Source of the DNA: Polytrichum commune
Lineage: Eukaryota; Streptophyta; Polytrichopsida; Polytrichales; Polytrichaceae
Reading direction: 5' to 3'
Assembly: GCA_950295325.1 (NCBI GenBank)
Contig: OX485803.1
Location: forward strand, 17,856,001-17,920,000
Length of the DNA: 64,000 nt
Shown here: positions 40,375 through 51,256 of the stretch, piece after piece
Position numbering within the stretch: the first letter of the stretch is position 1
Layout of the letters: each line of letters begins with the position of its first letter
The notes under the pieces: generated by a model
The model's input: only the letters and a program-made list of their open reading frames with translations
What the model was told of the DNA's origin: nothing
The model's database searches: none
Position numbers and translations under genes: made by a program

Positions 40375-42350
40375 CTAGGCATCCACCTAGTTTGGAAACT
40401 ACAAAAAGACATCACCATGGACAAAGCTAAAAAACTATATATATAAATACAATATAGATAGATACTATATATATATATAGATAGATACTATATATATATA
40501 TATATATAAACAACAACAACAACAACAACAACTAATGTTGTCCCATCCCACTATAAAACAAAAAAATGCATATGCTCAACACAATAATAAAGCCAAGAAT
40601 AGCATGTGCTTACTACACGGTCATGTTCTCCAAACATGACATCAAGAAACTAGACAAATTGCTAAGCAATCTAACCAAAGAAATATGTCACTTCCCCAGG
40701 AGCCCACTAAATATCCTAACCCATCTCTTCCACCAAGACTTTGGAATTAACACCACCTCCCTTCTTCACGACTACATAAATTGCATTGGCAAACAAATAC
40801 TACATGCACTCAATGACCAAGGCCAACTTGGCATCATCTACCAAGGTTTCGCCAAACAAATCACGACAGATGGAGGATCCTACTACCTACCATAGCTAAA
40901 ATATCAAGCATGCTCTAGACCACCCATTGTCATAACTTTGTTTATAGTTGAAAGAGAATATGAAATTCATGTAGCCACCAACAATCATGATACCCCGTAG
41001 TGCACACCCCAATGGAACTTGATTGGAGGAACACCCCTAGCTACACCACATTCTCCCATGAACGAAAACACCTAAACCCTAAAATACCTCAACAAACTCT
41101 ACATGTAGATTACAACTACTCTCAACCAAATCCAGCACCAAAGTACTGAGCAAATTCTACCCCCCAACGAATTTACAGTGATTTACAAATCCACCCCAAA
41201 AGTAGTCCAAGAAGCCCTCCAACAAGCCAATAATCTCTTCCCACCAAACCCACCATCCACCACCAATAATCACATTGGCCACACCACCGGGAGACCCATA
41301 CACTTTATCATTAACACCAAAACCACGACAAGGAAAGACAAGTGAGGGGCACAAATCATCAAACAACACTGCCTATGCCAATGGGCTACACCAACCATCA
41401 CCACCAAGTGGTTTGAGGAATCTAGACTCTTTCACCCTGACAACATCACCCTAGACCATAACCTTTTCCTACTACACCAATTTCACCAAAACCACTACAA
41501 AATCAACATGCTAGCCACATACGATCCCTGCATCAACTTCCACCAATCTCAAGATAGCAAGTTTATCCGCCACCTATTGATAGCCCCAACCTAACCCTAT
41601 CCACCAAGGAATGTAATTCCGACAAAGAGTTCACTACCACCACACCCATACCCACTATACAATTACAAGACTCCAAATTCAACATCGTCGACCATATTGG
41701 CGCATACATCACCACCGTCTCACTATCTAGACTCTCTTGGCTTTTAGAGATATATATAATGAGAACCAAACCCACCCCTTGCTCGGCTTTTTGCAACCTC
41801 TGCCTCAAGACTTCGCCATAGACATCCTATGGTTCACACAATGTTGTATAATGATCCTCCCCAACAAAAAAACAAGGAAAAAAAAATACCCCAATAACAA
41901 TCACCAAACCCTACACACCTCCACACTCAACATCCCAATTGACGCCTTTCAAATACATCACTCTTACTACTTCCCCCCCCCCCCTCCCCCTCCACATGCC
42001 CCACAAAGTCACACGCCGCAACTCACCACATATTATATTTGGCTCAACTAGCCATGTACTCTCATCAAAATAGGAAGGCCAAGGTCTAGCACCCTATGGA
42101 TCACAATTCCATCATGAAAGCAATCCATTGGACGAGAATGGCTACCAAAATCAAGAGGATCGCCATCACCATTATCATACTTAATCACACAAAAGAAACT
42201 CCACTAGTCAACTATGAATACACACACACACAATCATGACCATTCCCCCAAATCCCATCAAATACAACCCCTCATTTGAATGGCCCAAATATCTACACCA
42301 AAGCAGACATTCTTGCACAACCATCCTTCGTGTACGCAACCAATGTACCC
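40375..42350 (+). mobile_element. LINE fragment, post-catalytic RT and linker
   Basis: AC-rich plus-strand LINE remnant starting at LGIHLVWKLQKDITM (40378), which equals the post-catalytic part of the copy at 38030-38090. After a TA/GATA repeat and CAA repeat (40437-40530) it continues with ACAYYTVMFSKHDIKKLDKL (40602-40660), NILTHLFHQDFGINTTSL, DYINCIGKQILHALNDQGQL (40770-40830) and KVVQEALQQANNLF (41199-41240). Many stops follow. Poly-C runs occur at 41973-41984. The RNase H of this copy may be the one at 44940-46870, on the same strand. Confidence 0.7.
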
Positions 42351-42639
42351 ACCCCCCAGGCTACCCACACAAATGAGAGCAGAGAGAAGAGAGAGAGAAG
42401 AAACTTCGATCCCCGGGGGGACCGACGTAAATGAAGTGTCTGTTCGTTCCACCCCTAAACCTATGTCCACGGGACATAGGAGTAGAAGTGAGGAACTACT
42501 TCCCCCTTTCAAGAGTAGACACTATAGTCACAAGTAACCAGTAACAAATAAGAGCCAGTGACCAATATTGGTTAATGGCACAAAGGGAGACTGTACCCAA
42601 GGGATGGTTTAATATAGGGTTTGTTTTGTTTAGTTTAAT

Positions 42640-44330
42640 CTAGGGAGTTTAGGGGGGGTCTTGTATTTGAGGTAGAGGTTGGTGATTTTCAAGTCTTCTT
42701 TTGTGGAGCAAGATGGACATGACGTATTGTATCGCAATGGTATTAATGTTTTTGAAGGTATTTCGGATGGATGGCATAGGTATTTTAAATTTGTCTTCTA
42801 GTAGTTTCATTGATGGGATGTGTGTTGCAGCTCTGGCGCTTGCTGTAATAACAATAAGCAGGTCGATTTTCCAACCTAGGGCAACAATGCTTTCTATCAG
42901 TGGTTGGTATTTGTTAGTTTTGGCTTCTAGAGTTGCTGGTGAAAATCTATCATTACAGTATGTGAATTCAATGAATTGTATGGTAACTGTTTGGTCTACA
43001 TTTGTGGGGGGTGTATTTTGATATGGTAGTCCTTTAACGCAAAGAATGCCGGGTTTAAAATGGGAGTTGCAGTGGCATCTTTGGGTTCCACATGTGCAGG
43101 GTAATAACCAGTTAGGGACGGTGTTTTCTTGGGGGTTGTCATTAAAGGTGCCAGCGTTCATAAGGGTGTAGCATCGGGATTTTTCAGATGAGATTAGTAG
43201 TTTCCTTATTTCCCATAATGCTTTGTTATGTCTTTTTACGTGTAGAGAGTGAATATGTTGTTGCCTACATGTGAGTAGTACATGTAGCCATGTGTCAGGT
43301 TCGTATGAGTTACAGATGGGACAGGTGATGGTGGGGAATCTTTGTCTACCAAATAAGAGTTGTTTTCTGGCTTGGCCCATGTAAGTTCCTGTACAAAATT
43401 TGATAAGACATGACTTATGTTTGTCCGTAATAGTAGGGTTATTCCAGAATTCGTTAGAAAGTTCCTTATCAATGTGTTCATTGCCTATCCATTTCCAAAT
43501 ATTAGGGGTTTGTGTGGCCATGTTTTCTAAGTTGTTTGTTTTGTCATTTTTTTGATTTGTTTTTCTAGGAATCTGACTGGGTCCTTGTCTGGCGTGTCTA
43601 TCATGGAGGGCCATTCATCTTTTTGATAGTAGTAAGGTGTGGCATGAGCGTGTTCGTGTGGGTGTATGGCATTTCTATGGGTAAGGTCCAGTCCTTCTTT
43701 TGCTAATTTATCTGCTTGTTCGTTGCCGTCTATGTTGACATGTGCTCTAACTTTGTATAATGTGGTTAGTTGAGAGCGTTTTTGGAGTAATTTTTTACCA
43801 TGGAGGCAAGTGTGACTTGGTATGGGGTGTTTGATTTGTGTGTTTAGTAGGTATAGGACATTGAGGCTATCGGTGAATATATATGCGGGCTCATTTGGAT
43901 ATTGGTCGTTGATAATTCGCAATGTTTTATGTATAGCCATTATTTCTGCTATGAGGATATTATGGTGTCCATATAGCCTTTCGGCTATACTTAGTCCTTT
44001 AGGGCTATAGATACCATATCTTGCCGTTTCTTTCCTCCATACTCCAGTAGTGATTAGTTTGGGTTCTTTGAATGAGCCATCGGTGTAATAGCTAAATTGT
44101 GGATGGTATTTCAATGGTAAGTTAGTTTGGTAGTCCGGTAGTTGAGGCATAGATGATACATTGAGTATGGGGGTAGCGGGGTAAGTTAATTTGGACCACT
44201 TTTTGTTAGGGTTGACAGGAGTATTCGGGGGGGGTGTGCATGGCAATCTGTGTGTATAGTTGTGTTATTGAGAGGTTATTTGCAATATGGGTGAGTTGAT
44301 TTAGTTGTTCATAGGTGCCTATGTGGTTAT
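42640..44330 (-). mobile_element. 5'-truncated LINE with RNase H and Cys-His C-terminus
   Basis: The best kept LINE piece. Read from 44330 down, a linker (YEQLNQLTHIANNLSITQL) leads to an RNase H domain with YYTDGSFKEP, IAEIMAIHK, FTDSLNVLYLLN and VRAHVNIDGNEQADKLAKEG (43690-44105), all four acidic catalytic positions being present. One frame change near 43530-43560 (from KMTKQT to NLENMATQTPN) separates it from a 321-codon C-terminal reading (42649-43614). That part has CPICNSYEPDTWLHVLLTC, the Cys-His motif typical of LINE ends, and CTCGTQRCHCNSHFKPGILC. It lacks its RT, so it is a dead, 5'-truncated insertion, apparently placed in the plus-strand LINE around it. Confidence 0.85.
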
Positions 44331-44339
44331 TCAAATGAA

Positions 44340-45244
44340 AGCACACTCATGCCAAACATACTTGACATGTACAATGTCCACTCCAAAACCCACAACATTA
44401 GCAACACACCCATGACCAACAAAGTCAAATTTACGAAAGCCTCGTTGTCAACCCCCGACAACAACTATATCAAACACGACCTTCCAACCACCCCCCCCCC
44501 CTTACCCGACACAGTTTACACCCTCGACCCCTCGAATACAACCCACACCAATGTATAAAAATTTGAGGCATCCATGATTGGCCAAATCCATTTAACCACT
44601 CACCAGGATCATGTAACGCCGACTTGCATGAGATTTATATTTTTTAGGCGAATGGAGTTAAGGTTTATGTGGTGGGAAATTGTGATTGATTACCCTCATA
44701 AGAGTTTTGACAACTATCGTAGCCCAACATTAGGATTTATTTGAGCGGTTATGGGTTAGCCTATAGATCGATTGTGTGTTGCCCTAACTTTACCGCTTCA
44801 ATTTTTTTAGCAATTTCCATATTTGTGATTTTTTTATTTTTTTTATTTTTGTATTCTCCTTAGAGTTTGTTCTCTTCGCAAGAAAAACAATTCCATGCTA
44901 CTACTCCTAAACATATGCAAACTCTCTTATTTTATCGGTTATAGATGCCTTGACCTTACATAGACGGCTCATTCATCCCACTAGACAAACACACGATAGG
45001 CAATTCCGTGGGCTCATGAGTCTACAACCCATACCTTAAACTTTACAAAGTTCAATGTCTCCCTAGCCTACAAAACATGCTTTGAGCTAAACGTTACGCC
45101 CTCCCAATATCTCTAACTACAACATGCCAACACCAACAAAACATAGTTATACTCACAAACAACCTAAATAAGATATACTTAATCGATAATCATATAAAAC
45201 ACTCATCCTCACACCACAACCACCCCAAGAAACTACTTATCTCA
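44340..45244 (+). mobile_element. LINE fragment with start of RNase H
   Basis: A plus-strand AC-rich remnant. At 44945-45240 the RNase H reading is DGSF, IGNSVGS, YNPYLKLYK, then NIVILTNNLNKIYLIDNHIK and HPKKLL. It stops at 45244, where the hAT element begins, and continues at 46732. It is probably the far end of the LINE at 40375-42350, separated by the minus-strand insertion. Confidence 0.65.
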
Positions 45245-45557
45245 CAGTCCGGGGAGTTTTGTAGAGAAACCGGCTAATTGCCGAGGTTTTTGGAGGTGGC
45301 TCGGATTTTACAAATTTTACCCGGAAGTGGCCTAAAGAGTGCAAAATTTATCGGTTGATAGCCCCCATTTCCTAATGTGTTTAGGCAATTAGCCGGCAAT
45401 TTTTTTTTCATTTATGCAATTTCCGGAAGGTCTAAAGTGTGGCCGGTTTTATATTTTGGTGGTGGATGTGTCATGATCATTTATTCAATTTTTTTTGAAT
45501 TAATGTGGATTAATTCAATGTGGGCATTCACTCTCCATTTATTGTCATCTAAATAGT

Positions 45558-45611
45558 ATCCTTAGCACGATTTGAACCTGGCAAAGCCCCTACCATATTA
45601 GGGCTAAGGAT
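45558..45611. other. tRNA-like cruciform, copy 1
   Basis: A 9-bp closing stem (ATCCTTAGC with GCTAAGGAT) encloses, on the minus strand, a CCCTA/TAGGG hairpin and a GGTTCAAAT loop like a tRNA T arm (B box GGTTCAAATCG, 45568-45578). The middle is too short for a full cloverleaf. A second copy with paired changes is at 50103-50159. Confidence 0.5.
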
Positions 45612-45682
45612 TTAGCCTTCGAAAAATACAAGCACCACAAAAGGGTCCAAGTATTATTCGGAGGCTAGTTAGTATTGAAAAG

Positions 45683-45916
45683 TCACGAGATTTGCGTACC
45701 ATTGCCGTTAGTATCAATTGCCCCAAACGAACAAGGCACATCACTCATACTCATTGTATTAGAAGAATTCAAATAAGAAGAAGGATTAGCATACAAAAAA
45801 CGGTACTTACTGTCTTTCTTCCAAAGTGGGATAGCATCACAAATTATGTCATCTACCTCTTCATCTGGCCCTTCCAAGGCAATTCGTAGCATTGCATCGA
45901 GATTCCTACTACCCAA
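45683..45916 (-). pseudogene. hAT transposase C-terminal exon
   Basis: The reading has LDAMLRIALEGPDEEVDDII, then AIPLWKKDSKYRFLYANPSS, matching LDSVMRVAIEGP...AISLWKDSRKFRFLFTNP at 50230-50400. LD..MR...EGP is the C-terminal end of plant hAT transposases. The rest of the transposase is missing from this element. Confidence 0.6.
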
Positions 45917-46107
45917 CCTATTTCTCTCACAGAAGTAACAACAAATTTAGGGTCCAGGGTGCTTGTTTGTGAAACCGACAACGAAAATGGAACCTCCACT
46001 ACTACGGAGTCAAAGCTGGTTTAGGGAAGCAAGGGGAGCCCTAAACCACAAGCCACTCTAACCCTAAAGGGCCTAAACCACAAGCCAACAAGGCATAGTC
46101 TCCAACT

Positions 46108-46460
46108 AAGGTAGGGGTGGCAATTTCCGTGTGGGTCCTAAAGTCGACCCCTATGTCGGAAGCACCTATCAAGGTGTTTTTACCGTTCACAGCGCTGCCA
46201 GCATTTCATTGGCTGCCAGCGGTCGGTTTTAGAAATCCACCATGTGGATATACCATGTACCCTATGTGCGAGTGTTGGTCACTCTACAAGGTTTCCTTTA
46301 AAAATTTGTAGGAAATCATAAACATGTTGGAAAATTTTGATTTTTTCATAGTTGCTCTTGCACCAGCTTTGCGGAGCGCTCAAAATTTATAAAAAAAAAT
46401 AGTTTCAGCATCCCAACTAGGCACATCTGAAATTTGGACGGAAATTGCCACCCCTACCTT
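46108..46460. mobile_element. Nested MITE with 23-bp perfect inverted ends
   Basis: The outer 23 bp on each side are exact inverted repeats (46108-46130 and 46438-46460) and contain TAGGGGTGGCAATTTCCGT. TAGGGGTGGCAA is a common plant hAT terminus. A clean 8-bp target duplication is not visible. The body has no transposase. Confidence 0.8.
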
Positions 46461-46731
46461 ATGTATAGTATTGAAAACCTTACCTAAAATATATATATTT
46501 GGTCGGCTGCCTGCCGTGAAAATAATTTCTCAATCGGCAATTTGCCGTGGATACTCTAGGGCAACTTGCCGAAATGCCGGCATTTTATTTTTCTAATCGG
46601 CCCATTTCCGTAAACCTTCATTTTCTTCCGGAACCCCTTCCTAAACTTTCCAATTGCATTCGGAAATTCTCAAAATCAACCGGCTAGCTCGTAACTAATT
46701 GCCGGCACTACCCGTTCATTGACTTATCTCA

Positions 46732-46870
46732 TCCATTATAAACCAAATTAAATGGACCACACACAAAAACCCAAATCAAAGAGTAAGAGCCCACACAACA
46801 TCATGGGCAAAAATGACATTTGAATATATTTGGGCAAGTCAATTATCCAAAAATAATAAGGGGGAGAGAG
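46732..46870 (+). mobile_element. LINE RNase H, continuation after hAT
   Basis: SIINQIKWTTHKNPNQRVRA followed, one frame over, by NIMGKND matches STINTHIRNTTHK...VRTHINIHGNNEAD of the fragment at 375-1880. It is the last third of the RNase H domain begun at 44945. Confidence 0.65.
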
Positions 46871-47309
46871 GTTTGGGGACGACAAGGGAGTGAAAGTTAT
46901 GTTGATTCGGGCTCCAGCCCCACAATGAAGCAATGGAGGTAGACAGGTTGCACTCACATTCACTGGCCAAGTAAAGGGATTCTTTGACTTGCGAAAACAT
47001 GGCGCCAACCTTCCTCCTCCGAGCTGGAGAGGGGTGGCCCTTACCAGTATTGGTTGTCAATAGTGGCCGCTGCAGTAGGAGCAAGGGTGCTAAGGGCATC
47101 ACCACCCATGATGGCGTCCTAAATTGATGCTTTGATGTTATTTGTCAATTTTTAGTTCAGTTCAAGTCGCAAATTGTTCAGGTGTCCCACCCATCGCTGC
47201 ATTTTCAGGGTAAATTCTCGACACATGAGGAGCTTCAACTGGTTACTTCTCAAACTCAACCATTTCATCTGTAAACTGCACTCTGCTCTCTTGAAACATC
47301 CCTCCGTCT

Positions 47310-47570
47310 TTACGTTAGGGCAAAACCAATGTCCCCATTTTTTTCTCTGGGTAAATTAATTTGCTTGTCTTATTCTCCCATCGCTATAGTTCAGGGCAAC
47401 TTGTCCACTGCAAAACAACTAAGTTTTGCAGGACATTCACTGAAAATCGGATGTAGAGTAGTTCAGTTCATCCGTTTTGCAAATGGGTGGGGCAATTCCA
47501 GACTAAACTGAACTACTCTACATCTAGTTTTCTAGTGTAGTATGGGATGGGTGGCGATGCTCTAACGTGT
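47310..47570. repeat. Dispersed repeat R1, copy 2, with inverted repeat
   Basis: Matches 2371-2653 in order. Inside, GATGTAGAGTAGTTCAGTTC (about 47449) pairs with GAACTACTCTACATC (about 47511), with CAAATGGGTGGGGC between them, so the segment can fold back. Confidence 0.7.
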
Positions 47571-47689
47571 GCAATTTTGGCCAAGGTTCGGAAAGGGGTA
47601 GCCCTCACAAGTATTGGTTGTCAATAGTGGCCGCTACAGTAGGAGGGAGGGTGCTAATGTGTGTGATTCTGGCCAAGGTACGGGCAGTG

Positions 47690-47880
47690 ATAGTGTAGCC
47701 ACACCGGGGGGGGGGGGGGTCCAACCGGCCCCCAACCAACCCGGCCGGTGTGCCCCCTCCCCCACCGGGGAATGATGCCGTCCATCCATGCAAGATGGGA
47801 CAAACACCCAGAGTCTACCGGATGGATGGTTGCACACCGGGTGGGTTGCAACCGATCAACCGGGGGGTTCAGGGTGCTTG
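47690..47880. repeat. GC-rich block with G14 run
   Basis: ACACC followed by 14 G (47706-47719), then CCGGCC, CCCCCTCCCCC and ACCGGG motifs. CACACCGGG occurs twice. It is far GC-richer than its flanks. G-tracts could form a quadruplex. No gene is recognised; the run length is liable to read error. Confidence 0.5.
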
Positions 47881-48039
47881 AATGAAAGAATGAAAGTTAT
47901 TCAATGATAGAATGAAAGATATTGCTAATATATGTTTGTTGAAACATCCTCGTTTACATTTATTCGACTTTACAAGTGATAGAAAACACCTCAAACATAA
48001 ATGGCATACAAACAAAGTAAGTTGAAATCAATCATTAAC

Positions 48040-48780
48040 TAATGACACTATGCATGTAAATAGTTCTTCTAATGATATCATTATGAATGATGTTCACTTA
48101 TTTGATGATGTTATTATGCATTATGACAATTCTTGTAATTATACTAAATTAAACATGTTAGATGAATTCATTCATGACTCTTATAAGTAAATAAATCAAT
48201 AAATAACCAACGTTGGGCATTCCGACGTGAATCTAAGCCCGTTGGCCCTACCCTGCTCAAGACTTCTCTTGATGCAAGGTGGGTTCAGTTGCCTACCTTG
48301 CGGTGGGTGGGCTCTTGGCTTCCTACCTAGCTAGCTACTCTACCTACCTAGCTAGTTTTTTTTTCCGTCAAGTATAGAGAAGATTTCGCAACAAGAATCG
48401 AACTGCCAATCACTTCGTTTGGAAATGGGTACCTCTCCACTATCACCTGCTAGTTTAGGGTCATCTCGGACCAAAAACTCTTCTACATTATGTCCATTCG
48501 CTATTATTGATGACTTCAATGTTGATATGCTTCAAATAGATGAATTCATCAAAGTTATGAATCAAAATACCTTAAAAGTTTTATGCATCAACATGGCTAC
48601 ATATAAAGACAAATAGCAATGCTACGTACAAAAGGTAATACATTGTTTGATCATGTTTGGACAAATGTTGCAGGGAATGGTTTAAAAGCAAGGACCACAA
48701 AAGCTTATTGGGCAGATTATCATGAACCTACATATTATGCATTTAAACATCCAAATCATATTACATGTGTATGATAGATC
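48040..48780 (+). other. Weak coding-like debris
   Basis: Open pieces in different frames include NDIIMNDVHLFDDVIMHYDN (48080-48150), IIDDFNVDMLQIDEFIK (48500-48550) and KGNTLFDHVWTNVAGNGLK (48631-48690). They look like the remains of a transposon gene. I cannot name the family. Confidence 0.25.
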
Positions 48781-49039
48781 TAGCCTACAATTATAACTTC
48801 ATTTAGTAGAATTTCAAATAGGCATGAATGACTATTATATTACAAAGAATTCAAATAGATTAGCACGACATAGCCTCTCATGGCCACGCCATCTAGTTTA
48901 TTTATAGACACCTTTATTTTACTAGTATATTGCAAGGCATGTTGTAAAGAATGATTATAAAAATGACACACATTGTGATGAGGCTGGACTATGCACTGAA
49001 CATATACTAGTCATGTTCAGTTGAGTTGTTAGTACAATA

Positions 49040-49250
49040 TGGAGGTCAATGTGAATTTCACCCAGGAAAATGAAGAAATTCACTTGGACTCCTATCACTC
49101 TTGCATCCCAACTCTGATCATGAAAGTTGCAATAACAATAATCCTTGATTCCTTGTTGCTTGTTGCTTGTTGCTTGTTGGATGAAACAATTCATGGTTTG
49201 ATCCAAAGGTCAAAGTTGTAGGTGGAGTTTGGAAGCGCCCACATAATATT
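49040..49250. repeat. RF type A, 3' half
   Basis: TCCTATCACTCTTGCATCCC, AACTCTGATCATGAAAGTTG, GATGAAACAATTCATG and GTTTGGAAGCGCCCACATAA follow the second half of the type A copies at 60950-61130 in order. A TTGCTTG triplet repeat interrupts. Confidence 0.55.
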
Positions 49251-49261
49251 AACGCCAGTTA

Positions 49262-49830
49262 CCTTGTGGCCTTCCGTCACCTTCCATAAAATCCTTGATC
49301 TATGATGGTTTTCTTTCAACACCCAAGTTCCTTTGAAGGAGGGTCAAACACGGTTGGAGTTGAAGACATACACTTGTACCCAAAAAAGGAAAGGCCAATG
49401 ACATGAAACCAAACTCCCCAAGGTCAGACACAAGTCAAGGCCAATTTCCTTTCTACCTTGGCCAACCAATCAGTAGTTTCAAAAACAACAATCCCAAATG
49501 CATGTGACTTCGACAAGAGAATCCTTTGAAATGTTTTGTGTGCCTTCCGTCACCTTTGAATGAATCATTAAAGAATCATCTAGGATGGTTTTCTTTCAAA
49601 TCTCGAATTGCTTTGAAGGGGAGGTCAAACACGCTCGGAGTTGAAAACACACACATGTACCCGGAAAAGGAAGGACCAATGACATGAGACCAAGCTCCCC
49701 AAAGTGAGGCACAAGTCAAGGCCAAATTTCACGAGATCACCGTTTTCGGGAATGGAAGTCTACCTTATCTACCAAACCATGTTTCAAACATGGTGACCTC
49801 GAATGCATGTGACCCACCCATCTTTTAAAA
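49262..49830. repeat. Tandem pair of repeat R2
   Basis: Two units about 272 bp apart share CTTCCGTCACCTT, ATGGTTTTCTTTCAA, GGTCAAACACG(G/C)(T/T)(T/C)GGAGTTG, AAGGAAAGGCCAATGACATG-like and CACAAGTCAAGGCCAA blocks. A third copy is at 27245-27490. Confidence 0.65.
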
Positions 49831-50102
49831 GGGCCCTTGAGTAGGTGATTCCCGTCATTGTCCGAAAAGTTTTTGAAGTTATTGAGGTTAATTGCCTACC
49901 TCTTTAAAAGGGCATAGGCTATTTCCCTCATGGCATAGGTTGCATCCTACAATATCAAATTTTTGTAAGTTGAAAACCTTTTGAGTTTTTAAGTTACCCG
50001 CCAATTGCCTTCAAAATTATTTTTTAGTAGGTTAAAATCCTTCATATCTTTTAATGTTGTAGGCTTTAAATTCAAAATTTGAGTACTAAGTGGTATCCTT
50101 GG

Positions 50103-50159
50103 ATCCTTGGCAGGAATTGAACCTGGCTAAGCCCTTCACCACATTTGAAGGCCAAGGAT
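50103..50159. other. tRNA-like cruciform, copy 2
   Basis: Closing stem ATCCTTGGC with GCCAAGGAT (9 bp). On the minus strand it holds a CTTCA/TGAAG hairpin with a 7-nt loop, and CAGG-TTCAATT-CCTG, which has the shape and sequence of a tRNA T arm (B box GGTTCAATTCC, 50113-50123). It sits at the same place relative to the hAT exon as copy 1 does. Confidence 0.55.
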
Positions 50160-50218
50160 TAACCAACTCTTTTTTAAAGAGTTGATTATAATGAAAGGTT
50201 GCTAAAATTCAGATGAGT

Positions 50219-50395
50219 TCAAGGGTGAAAGTCCTCACCATCTTCTGATTCAACCTCTACTCTTCCTGCAAGATATTTCTCAGGATTAGTAAACAAGAAT
50301 CGAAACTTTCTTGAATCCTTCCACAAAGATATAGCTTCCTCCAAAATAAACTCAAAATTTTTGGTTGGTCCTTCAATCGCCACCCGCATCACACT

Positions 50396-50400
<5 letters not shown>
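50219..50400 (-). pseudogene. hAT transposase C-terminal exon
   Basis: LDSVMRVAIEGPTKNFEFIL, AISLWKDSRKFRFLFTNPEK and a short acidic tail, stop at 50219. Homologous to 45683-45916. An (AG)16 repeat at 50401-50432 adjoins its 5' side, where an intron acceptor would lie (CTCT...TGGATAG on the minus strand). Confidence 0.6.
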
Positions 50401-50435
<35 letters not shown>

Positions 50436-51095
50436 CTGATGAGAGAAGAGTTGTGATGAATGGTATTTGTAAAGATTGGCGGAAAGGGAGTTAGGGCTAT
50501 TATTGATATCCGTCTATGTGCCACCCAAGAGCCCCGAGTATTAGCCTAAAGATATGTACTTAGGTCAACTAATTTCCCAATTTGAAGAAGGATGAATGGC
50601 TAAAATCCTCTCTTTTAAAAACTTTGTAGGCAAAATTTCCTACATGTTTTTTTATCACATAGGTTGATATCCTATGTTTTTAAATTGTCCATAGGCTCTT
50701 TGTCCTACACTTTCAAAATTTTATAGGCTAAGTCACAAATTTTGTAGGCTGCATTTACACTAGCCTTAGGCTCTTGGTGGACTATGATTCCCGTTTCATA
50801 AGTGCAACATAAATTTCAATTTCCTATGTCTCATGTCAGGTTCCTATGTATGTTGGAAACCCTAGCATATACGCTCATGTTCGGGTGTGTTTTCCTTCCA
50901 CAAGGCTAGGGTGCATATAGTCTAATTAAATAAGAACTTTTCAACATGACCAGTGTCTCTGCTTGACTTTTGGTAGTTGTCCACGTCCTTCTATTGTTTG
51001 CAAGTTTGTGTTGGAAAGTGGCGGTAAGTTATAACTTAATGGACTCTCTCCGTTTTGGGTGTATGCTCAACCAGGGCCTATTATGGTCAGAGACT

Positions 51096-51256
51096 TCGTA
51101 ACATTGTTCAAATCTATAACAATGCTTTGTAGGACTGACAATATTTCACGGAATAATCTTTGATATTTCCCAATCTCGAGTTGAATATGGAATATTTTGT
51201 GGAATATTGTTAGTCCCGTGTAACATTGTTATGGATCTGAATAATGCTATGTAATG
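51096..51256. mobile_element. Foldback MITE with long arms
   Basis: The left arm contains AACATTGTTCAAATCTATAAC, AATGCTTTGTAGGACTGACA and ATATTTC. The right arm, reverse complemented, has AGCATTATTCAGATCCATAAC, AATGTTACACGGGACTAACA and ATATTCC. The arms are about 60 bp long and roughly 75 percent alike around a 40-bp centre. Confidence 0.6.

Larger units (their letters stand above)
45245..46723 (-). mobile_element. hAT element inserted in LINE RNase H
   Basis: Flanked by an identical TTATCTCA (45237-45244 and 46724-46731; the identity extends to 10 bp). The element begins CAGTCCGGGGAGT. The other end is decayed (GAACGGGTAGTGCC when reverse complemented). Subterminal motifs CCGGCAATT/AATTGCCG recur on both sides (45270-45400 and 46500-46705). 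LINE RNase H reads LLIS before the element and SIINQIKWTTHKN then RVRAH after it, which confirms the insertion. It carries one transposase exon (45683-45916) and a further MITE at 46108-46460. Confidence 0.8.
49850..50790 (-). mobile_element. Decayed hAT element with TAGGCT motifs
   Basis: Both sides of the transposase exon carry many (A/T)(G/T)AGGCT, ATAGG and CCTAC motifs (49900-50070 and 50580-50760), in opposite directions, as in hAT subterminal regions. Exact ends and target duplications were not found, so the limits are approximate. Confidence 0.45.

Noticed and set aside
45558-50159. True tRNA genes at the two tRNA-like segments
   Set aside because: At 54 and 57 nt they are too short and have no anticodon arm; only the T-arm-like part fits.
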